DNA of 36,763 bases, taken from assembly GCA_049802235.1 (NCBI GenBank), contig JBARMB010000016.1:1-36763 (forward strand), read 5' to 3'. Within the stretch, counting starts at the first letter, position 1; every line of letters starts with the position of its first letter. The notes under the pieces were generated by a model. The model was given only the letters and a program-made list of their open reading frames with translations. It did no database searches and was not told the DNA's origin. The stretch comes from VBDM01 sp049802235. GTDB lineage: Bacteria; Pseudomonadota; Gammaproteobacteria; Burkholderiales; SG8-39. The position numbers were made by a program, and so were the translations under genes. Of this stretch, positions 15,778-24,800 are shown piece after piece.

Positions 15778-16041
15778 TTACGGTTTCACCTTCTCTTCGA
15801 GCCAGACCTTGATCAGCGATTGATAGGGCACATCGCGCGCGTTCGCGGCGGTCTTGATGCGCTCGAGCAGGTGCGCCGGCAGCCGCAGGGAAATGCTCTG
15901 CGTCGTCGGCTTGAGGTTCGGGAGCGTGGCGCGCTTCGCCTTCGACCAATCGAGATAGTCGGCGCTGTCGCGCGTTTCCCAGAATTTCCTTTCGGCAGCT
16001 TCCGACTTGAATTTCGGAACGGCCTTAAGTTTTTTGCTCAT
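15778..16041 (-). CDS. brnA: BrnA/CopG-type antitoxin
   Basis: 87 residues: MSKKLKAVPKFKSEAAERKF, DYLDWSKAKRATLPNLKPTT, then QSISLRLPAHLLERIKTAAN and DVPYQSLIKVWLEEKV. The last part is a ribbon-helix-helix (CopG/BrnA) DNA-binding domain. It should neutralise BrnT and repress the operon (family knowledge). It starts 17 nt inside the toxin gene's end, so the two are co-translated; toxin-first order is the usual order for BrnTA. Confidence 0.88.
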   Translation of the reverse strand: MSKKLKAVPKFKSEAAERKFWETRDSADYLDWSKAKRATLPNLKPTTQSISLRLPAHLLERIKTAANARDVPYQSLIKVWLEEKVKP

Positions 16042-16324
16042 ATGAAGCTCTCTCTTTCCGGCTCATGTCGCGGGCCGAAATGACGCGGATTCGGGTTCCA
16101 CTGAGGCGCAGGGTGAAAGTGACGTGCAGCAATCGCCCCGCGGCCGTCGCGCCGAGCGCATGGAGACGAGGTTCGCGCGACGAATGCGCCGCGTCAGTCG
16201 CCACCAGCAGCCGCGGATCGAAGAACGCCTGTTCGGCCTCGGCTTGAGTGGCCCCGTGCCGTTCGTTCTTGCGCGTGTTGCCGGCATCCCAATCGAACCC
16301 TCCGATGCGCTCGAAGCCGATCAT
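16025..16324 (-). CDS. brnT: BrnT-type ribonuclease toxin
   Basis: 99 residues of the BrnT (DUF497) family: FDWDAGNTRKNERHGATQAE, AEQAFFDPRLLVATDAAHSS, ALGATAAGRLLHVTFTLRLS and IRVISARDMSRKERASYEQ. BrnT has a RelE-like fold and cuts RNA (established for Brucella BrnT). It overlaps brnA by 17 nt. The ATG at 16324 lies just downstream of an AT-rich palindrome that probably contains the promoter. Confidence 0.88.
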   Translation of the reverse strand: MIGFERIGGFDWDAGNTRKNERHGATQAEAEQAFFDPRLLVATDAAHSSREPRLHALGATAAGRLLHVTFTLRLSGTRIRVISARDMSRKERASYEQKT

Positions 16325-16328
16325 CGGC

Positions 16329-16347
16329 GTATATTATCATCATATAC
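16329..16347. promoter_or_regulatory. Palindromic operator/promoter of brnTA
   Basis: GTATATTATCATCATATAC is an inverted repeat with arms GTATAT and ATATAC, in otherwise GC-rich DNA, starting 5 bp before the brnT ATG. On the minus strand TATGAT inside it (16339-16344) could be the -10 box, so repression by BrnA would be by covering it (inference). The leader would be very short. Confidence 0.6.
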
Positions 16348-16443
16348 ACCGGCGGACGCAACCGGCCGACCTGTTTCGGCTGCTGGATCGAGGAGTCCCG
16401 CAGCGTCACCGCGCGGTTGAAATTGGAAGCGTCATCTGCGAAA

Positions 16444-17184
16444 TCAGCCCGGCTTCGAGAAGCCGGCGGCCTGCATCAAGCGGCTGCGAAGCGGAATGAT
16501 TTTTTCGTCCGCCCGGGGTGCGTAAGGCTGCTGCTGGCGCTCCACCCATTCGGCGACGGGCCGGAATTCCTCGCGCTCGGCTGCGGACGCCGCCGGGTCC
16601 ATTTCGAAGATGCCCGTGCCCGTTTCCGCGGCCCTGAGGTAGAGGTCCGAATCGCCGAGGCGGGCGAGCAGCGGCAGGCCGAGGGAGGCGAGGAAGCGCT
16701 CGAGCGGCTGGTACGCCGGCATCGAGTTGCGGACCTTGTTGGCCACCACCGCCAGGCGGATGTTGCGGGCGCGGATGCGGCCGGCGAGCAGCAAGTCGCG
16801 GATGAAGTTCGCCGTGGCGTGGATGTCGATCGCCGAAGGCGCGACCGGGATGAGGATGCAGTCGGCCCGGGCAAGCATCTCCTGGAGGAGAAGGCCGGAG
16901 GCGCCCGCGGGCGCGTCGATGATGAGCTGCTGCGTGTCCGCGGGCACGTGCATCTCGATGCCGCGCAGGCGGATGCCTCTCTGAGGTGCGGCATTGGCGG
17001 CGTAAATCCGGTTCCGAGTCGGCTGGCGAAGGCGCAGCCAGTTCAGGCTCGACCCCTGCGGGTCGTAGTCCATGACGGTGACGGCGACCGCTTGCGCCGC
17101 GAAATAGCTCGCCAGACTGGTCGTGACGGTGGTCTTTCCCGACCCGCCCTTCGGATTGATCACCAGCGTGGTGTTCATTCTCAT
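16444..17184 (-). CDS. Orphan ParA-family ATPase
   Basis: 246 residues. Deviant Walker A KGGSGKTT (12-19), then VMDYDPQGSSLNWL (Walker A' region) and QLIIDAPAGASG (Walker B) identify a ParA/MinD-type ATPase. It has no N-terminal DNA-binding domain, so it is of the short (type Ib/VirC1-like or cargo-positioning) kind. No parB or other cargo gene is beside it. ATG at 17184 has GGGAG upstream; a second ATG two codons on is possible. A perfect 7-bp stem palindrome CCATGACATCGTCATGG at 17243-17259 lies 59 bp before the start and could be an operator. Confidence 0.87.
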   Translation of the reverse strand: MRMNTTLVINPKGGSGKTTVTTSLASYFAAQAVAVTVMDYDPQGSSLNWLRLRQPTRNRIYAANAAPQRGIRLRGIEMHVPADTQQLIIDAPAGASGLLLQEMLARADCILIPVAPSAIDIHATANFIRDLLLAGRIRARNIRLAVVANKVRNSMPAYQPLERFLASLGLPLLARLGDSDLYLRAAETGTGIFEMDPAASAAEREEFRPVAEWVERQQQPYAPRADEKIIPLRSRLMQAAGFSKPG

Positions 17185-17242
17185 GATCGGCGCTCCCAGG
17201 ATTTGCGGCCTTGCTTCCCCACGAGACAGGTCAGGGAGTATC

Positions 17243-17259
17243 CCATGACATCGTCATGG
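17243..17259. promoter_or_regulatory. Short perfect palindrome upstream of the ParA-like gene
   Basis: CCATGAC-ATC-GTCATGG is a perfect inverted repeat with a 3-nt centre, located in the 203-bp gap between the DUF1810 gene and the ParA-like gene. Its position fits an operator or a parS-like site for the ATPase system, but no binding protein is known. Confidence 0.35.
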
Positions 17260-17387
17260 CCTGGTAGGGCTGGGCGGTGCCTTTGTGATATTTTGCCGGT
17301 TGCAGCGCCGGAACACCAGGCACCGATTTGGCGCGGATCGCGCCCGAAGGGGCCTTGAGGACGCCTGGGGGCCGGGGAGGAGTCGGA

Positions 17388-17822
17388 TTACAGCCGCCCG
17401 AGCGTCAGGCGATCGTCAGGTTTTCCTTCAAAATACTTCTGCAGGGCCTCCTGAAAGACCGGGTTCCCGGAGGCGACGTGGGCGAACAGGGTCATCGACG
17501 ACCGGAATTTCACATCGTCGGGATGGCCGAAGATCTGCTCGATCGAGCGCCCCTCGACGAGATTCACCAGCCGGGTGCACTCCCTGAGCCTCGGCCCGAG
17601 AACCGGGTGCTGCAAATACGCCTCGGCTTCCTCGCGCGAGGAAATCGCGAACCTGCGCGCCGTTTCGCTGTGGCCCAGTCCCTTGATCTGCGGGAAGACG
17701 AACCACATCCAATGGCTTCTTTTGCGGCCCTCGCGCAGCTCCGCGCACACCTGCTCGAACACGGGCGCCTGGGCATCGACGAAGCGCTGCAGATCGTGAG
17801 GATCGTTCACGCGGGGGCTCAC
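17388..17822 (-). CDS. DUF1810 family protein
   Basis: 144 residues of the DUF1810 family: DLQRFVDAQAPVFEQVCAEL, RKRSHWMWFVFPQIKGLGHS, YLQHPVLGPRLRECTRLV and PDDVKFRSSMTLFAHVASGN are the family's hallmark blocks. Length is normal. Soluble; function unknown across the family. The start is a GTG at 17822, with an internal GTG four codons later as an alternative. It runs in the same direction as the ABC exporter genes upstream (29 bp after the permease stop), so it may be the third gene of that transcript. Confidence 0.88.
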   Translation of the reverse strand: MSPRVNDPHDLQRFVDAQAPVFEQVCAELREGRKRSHWMWFVFPQIKGLGHSETARRFAISSREEAEAYLQHPVLGPRLRECTRLVNLVEGRSIEQIFGHPDDVKFRSSMTLFAHVASGNPVFQEALQKYFEGKPDDRLTLGRL

Positions 17823-17850
17823 GCGACCTTCATCACGGCGGCAATGCGGA

Positions 17851-18627
17851 TCAGGTTTTCAGCCGATATCCGGTCTTGAATATCCACGCCACGACCGCGA
17901 GCGAGATCACCAGGAATACGCCGGTCATGGCGAGGCTGATGCCGACGCTCACGTCGGCGAGCCCGTAGAAGCTCCAGCGGAAACCGCTGATCAGGTAGAC
18001 CACGGGGTTGAACAGCGAGACCGTCTGCCAGAACGGCGGCAGCATGCCGATGGAGTAGAAGCTGCCGCCGAGAAAGGTCAGCGGCGTGATGAACAGAAGC
18101 GGTATGACTTGAAGCTTCTCGAAACCGTCGGCCCAGATGCCGATGATGAAGCCGAAGAGGCTGAACGTCACCGCGGTCAGCACCAGGAACAGGATCATCC
18201 ACACCGGATGTTCGATCCGCAGCGGCACCAGCAGCGCCGCTGTCGCCAGGATGATCAGGCCGAGCATGATCGCCTTGGTCGCGGCCGCCCCCACATAGCT
18301 CACCACGATCTCGAGATAGGAAACCGGCGCCGACAGGAGCTCGTAGATCGTCCCGGTGAATTTCGGAAAGTAGATGCCGAACGACGCATTGGAGATGCTC
18401 TGCGTCAGGAGCGACAGCATGACCAGTCCGGGCACGATGAAGGCGCCGTAGCTGATGCCCTCCACTTGCGAGATGCGTGAGCCGATCGCCGCGCCGAAGA
18501 CGACGAAGTACAGCGACGTCGAAATCACCGGGGAGATGATGCTCTGCATCAGCGTCCGCCGCGTGCGCGCCATTTCGAAGGTGTAAATCGCGCGTATCGC
18601 CTGGACGTTTACGTTCATGGCGTTCAT
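17851..18627 (-). CDS. ABC-2 type exporter permease (YadH-like)
   Basis: 258 residues with six hydrophobic segments and the ABC-2 family pattern: LMQSIISPVISTSLYFVVFG, SYGAFIVPGLVMLSLLTQSI, ELLSAPVSYLEIVVSYVGAA, TPLTFLGGSFYSIGMLPPFW and NPVVYLISGFRWSFYG. It is the membrane half of the exporter whose ATPase is encoded just upstream (ATG at 18627 overlaps that stop by 4 nt, ATGA). An ATG three codons further on (18618) is an alternative start. Substrate unknown; close to E. coli YadH. Confidence 0.92.
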   Translation of the reverse strand: MNAMNVNVQAIRAIYTFEMARTRRTLMQSIISPVISTSLYFVVFGAAIGSRISQVEGISYGAFIVPGLVMLSLLTQSISNASFGIYFPKFTGTIYELLSAPVSYLEIVVSYVGAAATKAIMLGLIILATAALLVPLRIEHPVWMILFLVLTAVTFSLFGFIIGIWADGFEKLQVIPLLFITPLTFLGGSFYSIGMLPPFWQTVSLFNPVVYLISGFRWSFYGLADVSVGISLAMTGVFLVISLAVVAWIFKTGYRLKT

Positions 18628-19550
18628 TGCCGGTCTCTCACCAGGGTGACGAAGATATCCTCGAGCGAGCTTTGTGTCGTGTGGAGATCCCTGAACCGGA
18701 TGCCCGCCCCGGTCAGGTCCTTCAGCAGTGCGGCAATGCCGGTTCGATCGCCTTGCTCGTCGTAGGTATAGATCAATTCGCTGCCATGGCTCGCCAGCTC
18801 CAGGTTGTAGGCGGAGAGCGCGGGCGGGACGCGCTCCAGCGTGTCCTGCAAGTGCAGCGTCAATTGCTTCCTGCCGAGCTTGCGTATCAGTTCGGCCTTG
18901 TCTTCCACGAGGATGATCTCGCCCTTGTTGATCACCCCGATGCGGTCGGCCATCTCCTCGGCCTCGTCGATGTAATGGGTGGTCAGGATGATGGTCACGC
19001 CGCTGGCCCTGAGCGAGCGCACCAGCTCCCACATGTCGCGTCTCAGCTCGACGTCGACACCCGCGGTCGGCTCGTCGAGAAACAGGACCCGCGGCTCGTG
19101 CGACAGCGCCTTGGCGATGAGCAGGCGACGCTTCATGCCGCCGGAAAGGGTCATGATCTTGCTGTCTTTCCTGTCCCACAAGGACAGGTCCTTGAGCACC
19201 TTTTCGATGTGCGCGTGATTGGCGCGCTTGCCGAACAGCCCACGGCTGAAGGACACTGTCCCCCACACCGATTCGAACGCATCGGTGGTCAGTTCCTGCG
19301 GCACGAGGCCGATCAGGGAGCGGGCGGCGCGGTAATCGGCGACGATGTCGTGACCGTCCACCAAAATGCTCCCTGCGCTCGGATTGACGATCCCGCAGAT
19401 GGTGCCGATCAGCGTCGTCTTGCCCGCGCCGTTGGGACCCAGCAACGCGAAGATTTCTCCCTGGCGGATGTCGAGATTGATGTTCTTGAGCGCCCGGAAA
19501 CCGGAGGCGTAGGTTTTCGAGAGGTTCTTGACGGAGATGATTGCTTGCAT
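18624..19550 (-). CDS. ABC-2 type exporter ATP-binding protein (YadG-like)
   Basis: 308 residues. Walker A GPNGAGKTT (38-46), a Q-loop in LVPQELTTD, signature LSGGMKR (135-141), Walker B VLFLDEP (155-161) and an H-loop in TTHYIDEAEEM. The C-terminal quarter is the extra domain usual in ABC-2 ATPases, ending SSLEDIFVTLVRDRQ. It powers export of an unknown compound or drug by the permease downstream, with a 4-nt gene overlap. Start ATG at 19550, without a clear ribosome-binding site. Confidence 0.93.
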   Translation of the reverse strand: MQAIISVKNLSKTYASGFRALKNINLDIRQGEIFALLGPNGAGKTTLIGTICGIVNPSAGSILVDGHDIVADYRAARSLIGLVPQELTTDAFESVWGTVSFSRGLFGKRANHAHIEKVLKDLSLWDRKDSKIMTLSGGMKRRLLIAKALSHEPRVLFLDEPTAGVDVELRRDMWELVRSLRASGVTIILTTHYIDEAEEMADRIGVINKGEIILVEDKAELIRKLGRKQLTLHLQDTLERVPPALSAYNLELASHGSELIYTYDEQGDRTGIAALLKDLTGAGIRFRDLHTTQSSLEDIFVTLVRDRQ

Positions 19551-19617
19551 GGAAACGACGATAGCCGATTGGCCGGAGTTTCGCTGGATTTATCGAGGAC
19601 AGCTCGCTACGGCGTGA

Positions 19618-19699
19618 CTGCCCGCCGTTGGCGGGCAGGTCGGCCAAAGGCGGGCGAACGACGGCTTTTGGCCGATAAGCGACCACTTCCGAAAGTCGC
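19618..19699. repeat. Cluster of three palindromes in the gap upstream of the ABC exporter
   Basis: CTGCCCGCC-GTT-GGCGGGCAG (19618-19638) is a perfect 9-bp hairpin. CGGCCAAA (19641-19648) pairs with TTTGGCCG (19667-19674), and GCGAC (19680-19684) pairs with GTCGC (19695-19699). Such serial hairpins are typical of intergenic repetitive units; the first could also end transcription of the 404-residue gene upstream. Confidence 0.55.
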
Positions 19700-19744
19700 G
19701 TTCCGACGCGAAGCGGGATCGTTGAATGACGCGCAACCTTCCAG

Positions 19745-20959
19745 TCAGAGCTGGCCCTCCCACAGGCTTCGCACGCTGCGCTCGATATGCGGATAACGGC
19801 CGCGGGCGTGTGCACTGTTCGCCAGCAGCTTAACGTGGCGGCGGCCGGGCAACGCATCCAGAACCCAACCGAATAGAGGGGCGGTCTTTGCCACCGCTTT
19901 CGCTGCACTGTCCGGCGACTGCTTCACTGCGGTCTCAACCCATGCAACACCGGCGTCGGATGCGGCGGCGTAGCCACCACCACGAGTGGTCAGCGCGTGC
20001 CTCAGCCGCTCAATTGTGCGCAGGGAATTCTTGCCCAAGCCACCTTTCGTCCGCCACTCATGCAGCGCTTGCGTTCTCCAGGCGCGATAGTCCATTACGG
20101 GACCCGATTGGCGCAGTTTGTTGACGATGCTGGGAACGTCGCTCAATGACTTCGCTTGCTCTAGCACGTGGTGCAGGAAAGTCGGCTGCCAACAATTCAA
20201 CGCCGGCAGCTCGTACTTTTTTGCCAACCAATCAAAGAGCTTCTGTTCATCTTGCCGATCCGGGGCGCGACCGCCGGCGATCGCTTTCACAAAGAGGCTC
20301 GCCCGTTTGGGCTGCAACCAATGTTCTGATTGCATGTGGTCTGCGTACTCTCCAAAGATCATGCCTCCCAGCAGAAAGCGACCCAAACGGCGATCTAAGT
20401 CGGTCGGCAATAGCATTTCGAGTTCCGGCCCTAATGCGATGTCCCACTGGAATTCGACGTGGGACAGTTCGTCGATGATTGCCTGCGCTTCGTCTTTCAG
20501 GAGCCAGGGACCGTCGTCCTCTTCCCGGTTACCCAGACGGGCGCGCAGCGTAGCGAGCGCCCTCTCCTTGATCGGTATGTAGGCACTCCAAGTCACATCA
20601 ACTGGTTCGAGAGCCGGTCGGTCGGCGTCATTGAACGCGGCAAATGACCGCTGCTCGAAGTTCAAATGCATGTCGAACGTGTCGCCATAGTTGAACAGCG
20701 GCAGGCGCTCGTTCAAGATCAATGCGTCGAAAAAGAATCCGAGCGCTAGCAAGTTCTTGTCGAGGAAATCCCATGCCCGCGATGCCTCAAGGGGTACAGC
20801 CGGTGCGTCCCCGAGCGCGCGCCCGCTGCGACCGCGCAGGAAAATCTCGCCGGCGCGAAAGACCATCGGATCCAGTACTGTCGTCAGCTTCCTGTCGATC
20901 AGCCGGTTCCAGTCATCGACGTTCTCAATGAGAATAGGCGAAGCGCTAAATTCAGGCAT
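19745..20959 (-). CDS. Protein of unknown function (404 aa)
   Basis: 404 residues from the ATG at 20959 (GGAGATTCGCC before it). Soluble, no signal peptide. Notable stretches are DDWNRLIDRKLTTVLDPMVF, FFFDALILNERLPLFNYGDT, WLLKDEAQAIIDELSHVEFQ, YADHMQSEHWLQPKRASLFV and a basic C-terminal third with many Arg and Ala. It is rich in helices; I recognise no catalytic motif or known domain. Neighbours are an integrase remnant and the nucleotidyltransferase/TcA unit upstream, and the ABC exporter downstream. The frame is open further upstream to 21073 but that part looks non-coding. Confidence 0.75.
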   Translation of the reverse strand: MPEFSASPILIENVDDWNRLIDRKLTTVLDPMVFRAGEIFLRGRSGRALGDAPAVPLEASRAWDFLDKNLLALGFFFDALILNERLPLFNYGDTFDMHLNFEQRSFAAFNDADRPALEPVDVTWSAYIPIKERALATLRARLGNREEDDGPWLLKDEAQAIIDELSHVEFQWDIALGPELEMLLPTDLDRRLGRFLLGGMIFGEYADHMQSEHWLQPKRASLFVKAIAGGRAPDRQDEQKLFDWLAKKYELPALNCWQPTFLHHVLEQAKSLSDVPSIVNKLRQSGPVMDYRAWRTQALHEWRTKGGLGKNSLRTIERLRHALTTRGGGYAAASDAGVAWVETAVKQSPDSAAKAVAKTAPLFGWVLDALPGRRHVKLLANSAHARGRYPHIERSVRSLWEGQL

Positions 20960-21465
20960 GGCGAATCTCCAGAAGTGACGTTTCCAGACTCTCGAAGGGA
21001 CGGGAGATCCACATGCCCGACCGCATGTTCGAGCCGCAAAATTCAGCGTATGTCTCAGGACTTCAGAATTCAAATTTCATGGAAAGAGATGGGCCCGTCA
21101 GACCAGGGGAGAGAGTCCACGGTTTGACATCGAGGGAGTGATGTTGGTCGGTCGACGACCGCGACGCGGTCGCAGCCAGCGCTGGAACGCATACCTCGGT
21201 CTGCTCGGCCATCTCGAGGGCGTCGTCGACCTCGATGCCAAGGTAGCGTACCGTGCTTTCAAGCTTCGTATGACCCAACAGTAGCCGTCGGCCAAGGGCC
21301 CTCGCGACAGTCTCCGCGGCGATTGCGCCAGTAGTGCTACACGGTCTCGACAAGAAATAGTTGCGCGTAAGTCCAATGATTTGAATGCAGAAGGAATTAC
21401 CGGTAAACGGCAAGCCATCGAAAGAGGAGATCCTTGCTGAACGGACCATTTGAACGTGGAGGGTA
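20960..21465. other. Degraded region between the 404-aa gene and the nucleotidyltransferase
   Basis: 506 bp without an intact gene. It contains the integrase remnant at 21192-21302. The rest has short broken frames and lower GC than the surroundings. It is likely the scar of a mobile element next to the toxin unit. Confidence 0.5.
21192..21302 (-). pseudogene. C-terminal remnant of a tyrosine recombinase (phage-type integrase)
   Basis: The minus-strand frame reads RALGRRLLLGHTKLESTVRY followed by LGIEVDDALEMAEQTEV. This is the end of XerC/D-like integrases: LLGHTKLESTVRYLGIEVDDALE contains the conserved LGH(T) and the catalytic Tyr of the family. Only about 37 residues remain and the upstream catalytic residues are absent, so it is a dead fragment, not a working enzyme. 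Confidence 0.75.
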
Positions 21466-21813
21466 TTATTGAAACGGTGCCATGGATTGACCGCGTGCAC
21501 ACAATGAAATCCCATAGTTGAGGACAGACAATAGAAACGCATTCCGCTCTACGGTCGCCTCCTCGACCTCGTAGGGTGTGGCAAAGACCACATCGACCGG
21601 CGGAAAACAATCTGCGGCCAGTTGATGGGCTCGCCGCAGATGCGTGGATGAGTCACCAACCGCGTCCGCGACGACCAGCAAGTCCACGTCGCTTCCGGAC
21701 TGACTCGTACCTTTGGCATACGAGCCGAAGAGCATAATACGCTCCGGCGCGAAGGCACGAATATAGCGGCTTACGACGCGCCGGACCGATTGGGGTAGCG
21801 CACGTTCTTCCAT
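21466..21813 (-). CDS. Minimal nucleotidyltransferase (MNT-domain) protein
   Basis: 115 residues with the nucleotidyltransferase signature GSYAKGTSQSGSDVDLLVV: G30-S31 binds the nucleotide phosphates and D42/D44 hold the two metals. Then follow PPVDVVFATPYEVEEATVER and a short C-terminal part. Proteins of this kind add nucleotides, for example MntA AMPylates its HepT toxin partner (known family); no HEPN gene is next to it. Here its ATG (21813) lies one base after the stop of the TcA-type toxin gene (21815-21817), so the two are almost certainly translationally coupled. Whether it modifies or regulates the toxin is inference. Confidence 0.83.
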   Translation of the reverse strand: MEERALPQSVRRVVSRYIRAFAPERIMLFGSYAKGTSQSGSDVDLLVVADAVGDSSTHLRRAHQLAADCFPPVDVVFATPYEVEEATVERNAFLLSVLNYGISLCARGQSMAPFQ

Positions 21814-21814
21814 G

Positions 21815-24800
21815 TTACGAGGTCTGGAAGTTGAGGAGCAGAAGGATGTCCCCGATGTCGTTCTTGGTAAGCGATCGGAAGTCCGCCGCGGCAGCGGTCT
21901 TCAGTTTGAAGGTCCATTTACCAGGCAGCGTGTTCGGAGGCACCGTGAGCGTTGCTCCGCAGACGTTCGGCTCGGTCGAACCCGCAACCGGACTCATCGT
22001 CACATCAGCGGGCCCTTGCGTGAGCGGCGCCTGTGGCTCGATCGTGAAGTTACCGGGAAGCCATCCAGCGGTTAGGACAGTAATCCCGGTGATCGTGATC
22101 GTCTTCCCTCGCGTCCATAGCGGAAACTTCGATGGAGAAATCGAGAGCACAAGCGATTGGTCGGGATCGGTCGCGGCAGGCTTTTGCAGGAAGGCGTCCC
22201 ACGGGGATAACGGATACGGATTTGCCACAGTGGGCGAGGGCGCGCCAAAATCATTGCGCGCACTGAAGACGTGAACCCCGGAGGTGGGCAGATTGTCGAG
22301 ATTGTTCTGCACGACGAAGCTCTTCAACGCGTCGCCTCCATCGAGCGCGGTGTAATAGAGGTGCAGCACGACGTCGCTTACCGAACTCAGGTCGATGTCG
22401 TTGGTCGCCTCCGGCATTTCGAGCCGCCAGGAGCTGACCGCTCCCGCCCCCTCGAACGGCAGGTACCGCTGATCGCTCAGATTGCTGCTGATCGAGGTCA
22501 GGAACAAGCCGGGATCGTCCTGAGCATTGCCGAGGACGATCTTCTGTGACACGGCGCCGTAGTTGTACGTAAACCGTGGATCGCCCGGACCGTTCTCCGG
22601 ATAGTCGGCGCTGGAAGTCGCGCTCGTCGAAATCCGCACCTTGTTCGAGACCAGAGTGACCGTCGCCTTGACGTTATCGAACTTACCCGGACTTGGATAC
22701 ACGACGGTCACACTCATGCGGAGCAAGTGCCGATTGTAGTGGCCCGGATAGTCGTTATCGAAGAGCGACTCTGGAAGATCGAAGTCGCAGGAACCGGTGA
22801 CGAGCAACTGCTGCAGCGCCACCGGATCGACCCCGGCGAGCGAAACGAAACGCGACAGCTCGAAGCGCCGCTTGTTCTGGTCCAGATAGGAAGACTGCAT
22901 TCTCCGAAGGTCGTGGTTCAGGGTCTCGCCCGCAAGCAGGCCTTTGTGCAGGCTGTCCCAGTATCCGAACTGAATGAAATCGCTATCCGGAATTCCAAGC
23001 TCATACTGATAGCATCGCTCGACCTGTTTACACATCCTGTACGCCAACTTATAGCTTTGGAAATACGTGTCCGCGAGCTGCCCGACTTGCCAGTCGTAGA
23101 GGTCTTGATTGGTGAACTTATCGGTCAGGAAGTCGATCTGCTTCTGGATGTAGTCGATCTGGTTTTGATGGTTGACTTGGTTCTGTTGGGCGATTGCCAG
23201 CAGGATCTCGGCGCTGAGGATCGACGCCTGCGTCTGCTTCTTTTGAATATCCGCTTCCCTCGCTGCCTGATCCCAATTGTCCTTACGGTGCTGATAGGTC
23301 CCTTGGAACCGAGCGAGAGCGGCGCTTTTATCAAACAACGCCGCCATCGTTTTCCCCGCCTGTGCCGATGCCTGTGCGGCGTTGCCGAAATGCGGGCCGC
23401 CCTCGGAAGCCGTCGCTGCGGGTGTACCACCGAACCCGGACACTCCAAGTGCGAAATCCGGGATGTTGTGCAGACCCGCGGCAACTAATTCGGCCACGAA
23501 CGCGATTCCATTGAACACGATGATCGTTGCACCAAGCCCTACATCGACCCACTCCCCCGCGTTCATGTAGGACTGTGAATTGTTGAAGTCATACTTCGAC
23601 TGTGCAAGTACGAGCGCTTGATTGAGGGCTTCGATGTCTTGCTGCGCCTTGTCGATTTGCCGCAGGAATATCTGGTCCATGTCCTGCTGGATATTCTGCA
23701 GGATCGTCTGTTGCAGAACCGCAAGCGCATCGCCGTCGCTCTTCTCAAGCGCGCCGAGCAAGGAGGTCCCGTAGGCTCGGACGGCATTGACGAAGTCGAG
23801 CGCCTGCGCGTAGAGCGCGGTGTATCGGTAGTTGGGTAACGGCACAACGATCTCAGTCAGGACCGAACCGAGATCGATTCCAGCGGCCTGGGCCTTGACG
23901 AGCAGCCCCGGATCGATAGGCGCATCAAAGAGAGCAAGCTCGCGCGTGACGCCCTGGATGTTCTGGCAATGGCGTAACTTGAGCAGGCGGTCCGCAACTG
24001 TTCTCCAATATCCGAGCAGCTTGTCATTCGGCGGGATCTTGAAATAGAACGTTTGCGGTCCGGGCATGCCGTCGCCACCTCCCCCGCCCATTCCACCTCC
24101 GCCCCCACCCATGACGTTCTCGATATCGACCATGGCGTTCGCGAAAGCATCGAGCTTCGGGGCAAGCTCGTTGTAGGAATCGTCTGCATGTTGCGGCGGC
24201 GTGATTGCCGCTGGTTGCGGACCAAGCATTTCCGCCGCAATGACGTATAGCAGCGTCGCTTCGCTGAGGGCTTCGCGCGAATCGGTTGCGAAGAGGTTGT
24301 CCGCCCAGGCGATCAGGTTATCGAGATATGCCATGACCACATTCTTCATATACGCAACGGGGCGCATATCCGCGAGCAAGAACGGGTTGAACGGATCTTC
24401 TCGCCAGCGTTGGACCTGGGCGTTGGCGTTCGGATCGCCCTGATTGACGAGTTGCAGCAGGTTGTTGATGCGCTCGGTGAGTATCGCCGTGCTCGTCAGA
24501 TCGTGTAGCGGCTTCGGAATCCAGAAGCGTTGCGGCGCCGGATCGGTGCCTTGCCGCGTCGGGTCAAAGATGTAGTGAAACCACGTCGTGGCGTCTTCGA
24601 ATTGCTGGTTTTGACTGAGGAGCCCAGCAATGTAGAGTGGGTTGTGGAAGAAGAGCTCCCAGTTATACACCGAGTACGCAGCATCCGGGTTGAAATCGAG
24701 GATCTCATTGTCCTCGCCCCAACGCACCCACGGCAGTGCCGGATTGTACGTATTCTGGAAGCTGAAGACATCCGCATGACTCGGATCGATTTGATCCGGG

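Noticed and set aside
10176..16420. The 15-bp sequence TCACCGCGCGGTTGA present at 10176-10190 and 16406-16420
   Set aside because: Both lie shortly after minus-strand genes, but flanking bases diverge quickly and one 15-bp match is plausible by chance in GC-rich DNA.
16417..17358. Plus-strand open frame opposite the ParA-like gene
   Set aside because: Complement of a gene with clear Walker motifs; no motifs of its own.
24075..24110. Gly-rich C/G tract inside the TcA gene considered as a slippage frameshift
   Set aside because: The frame continues correctly on both sides with conserved TcA motifs, so it codes for a Gly linker.
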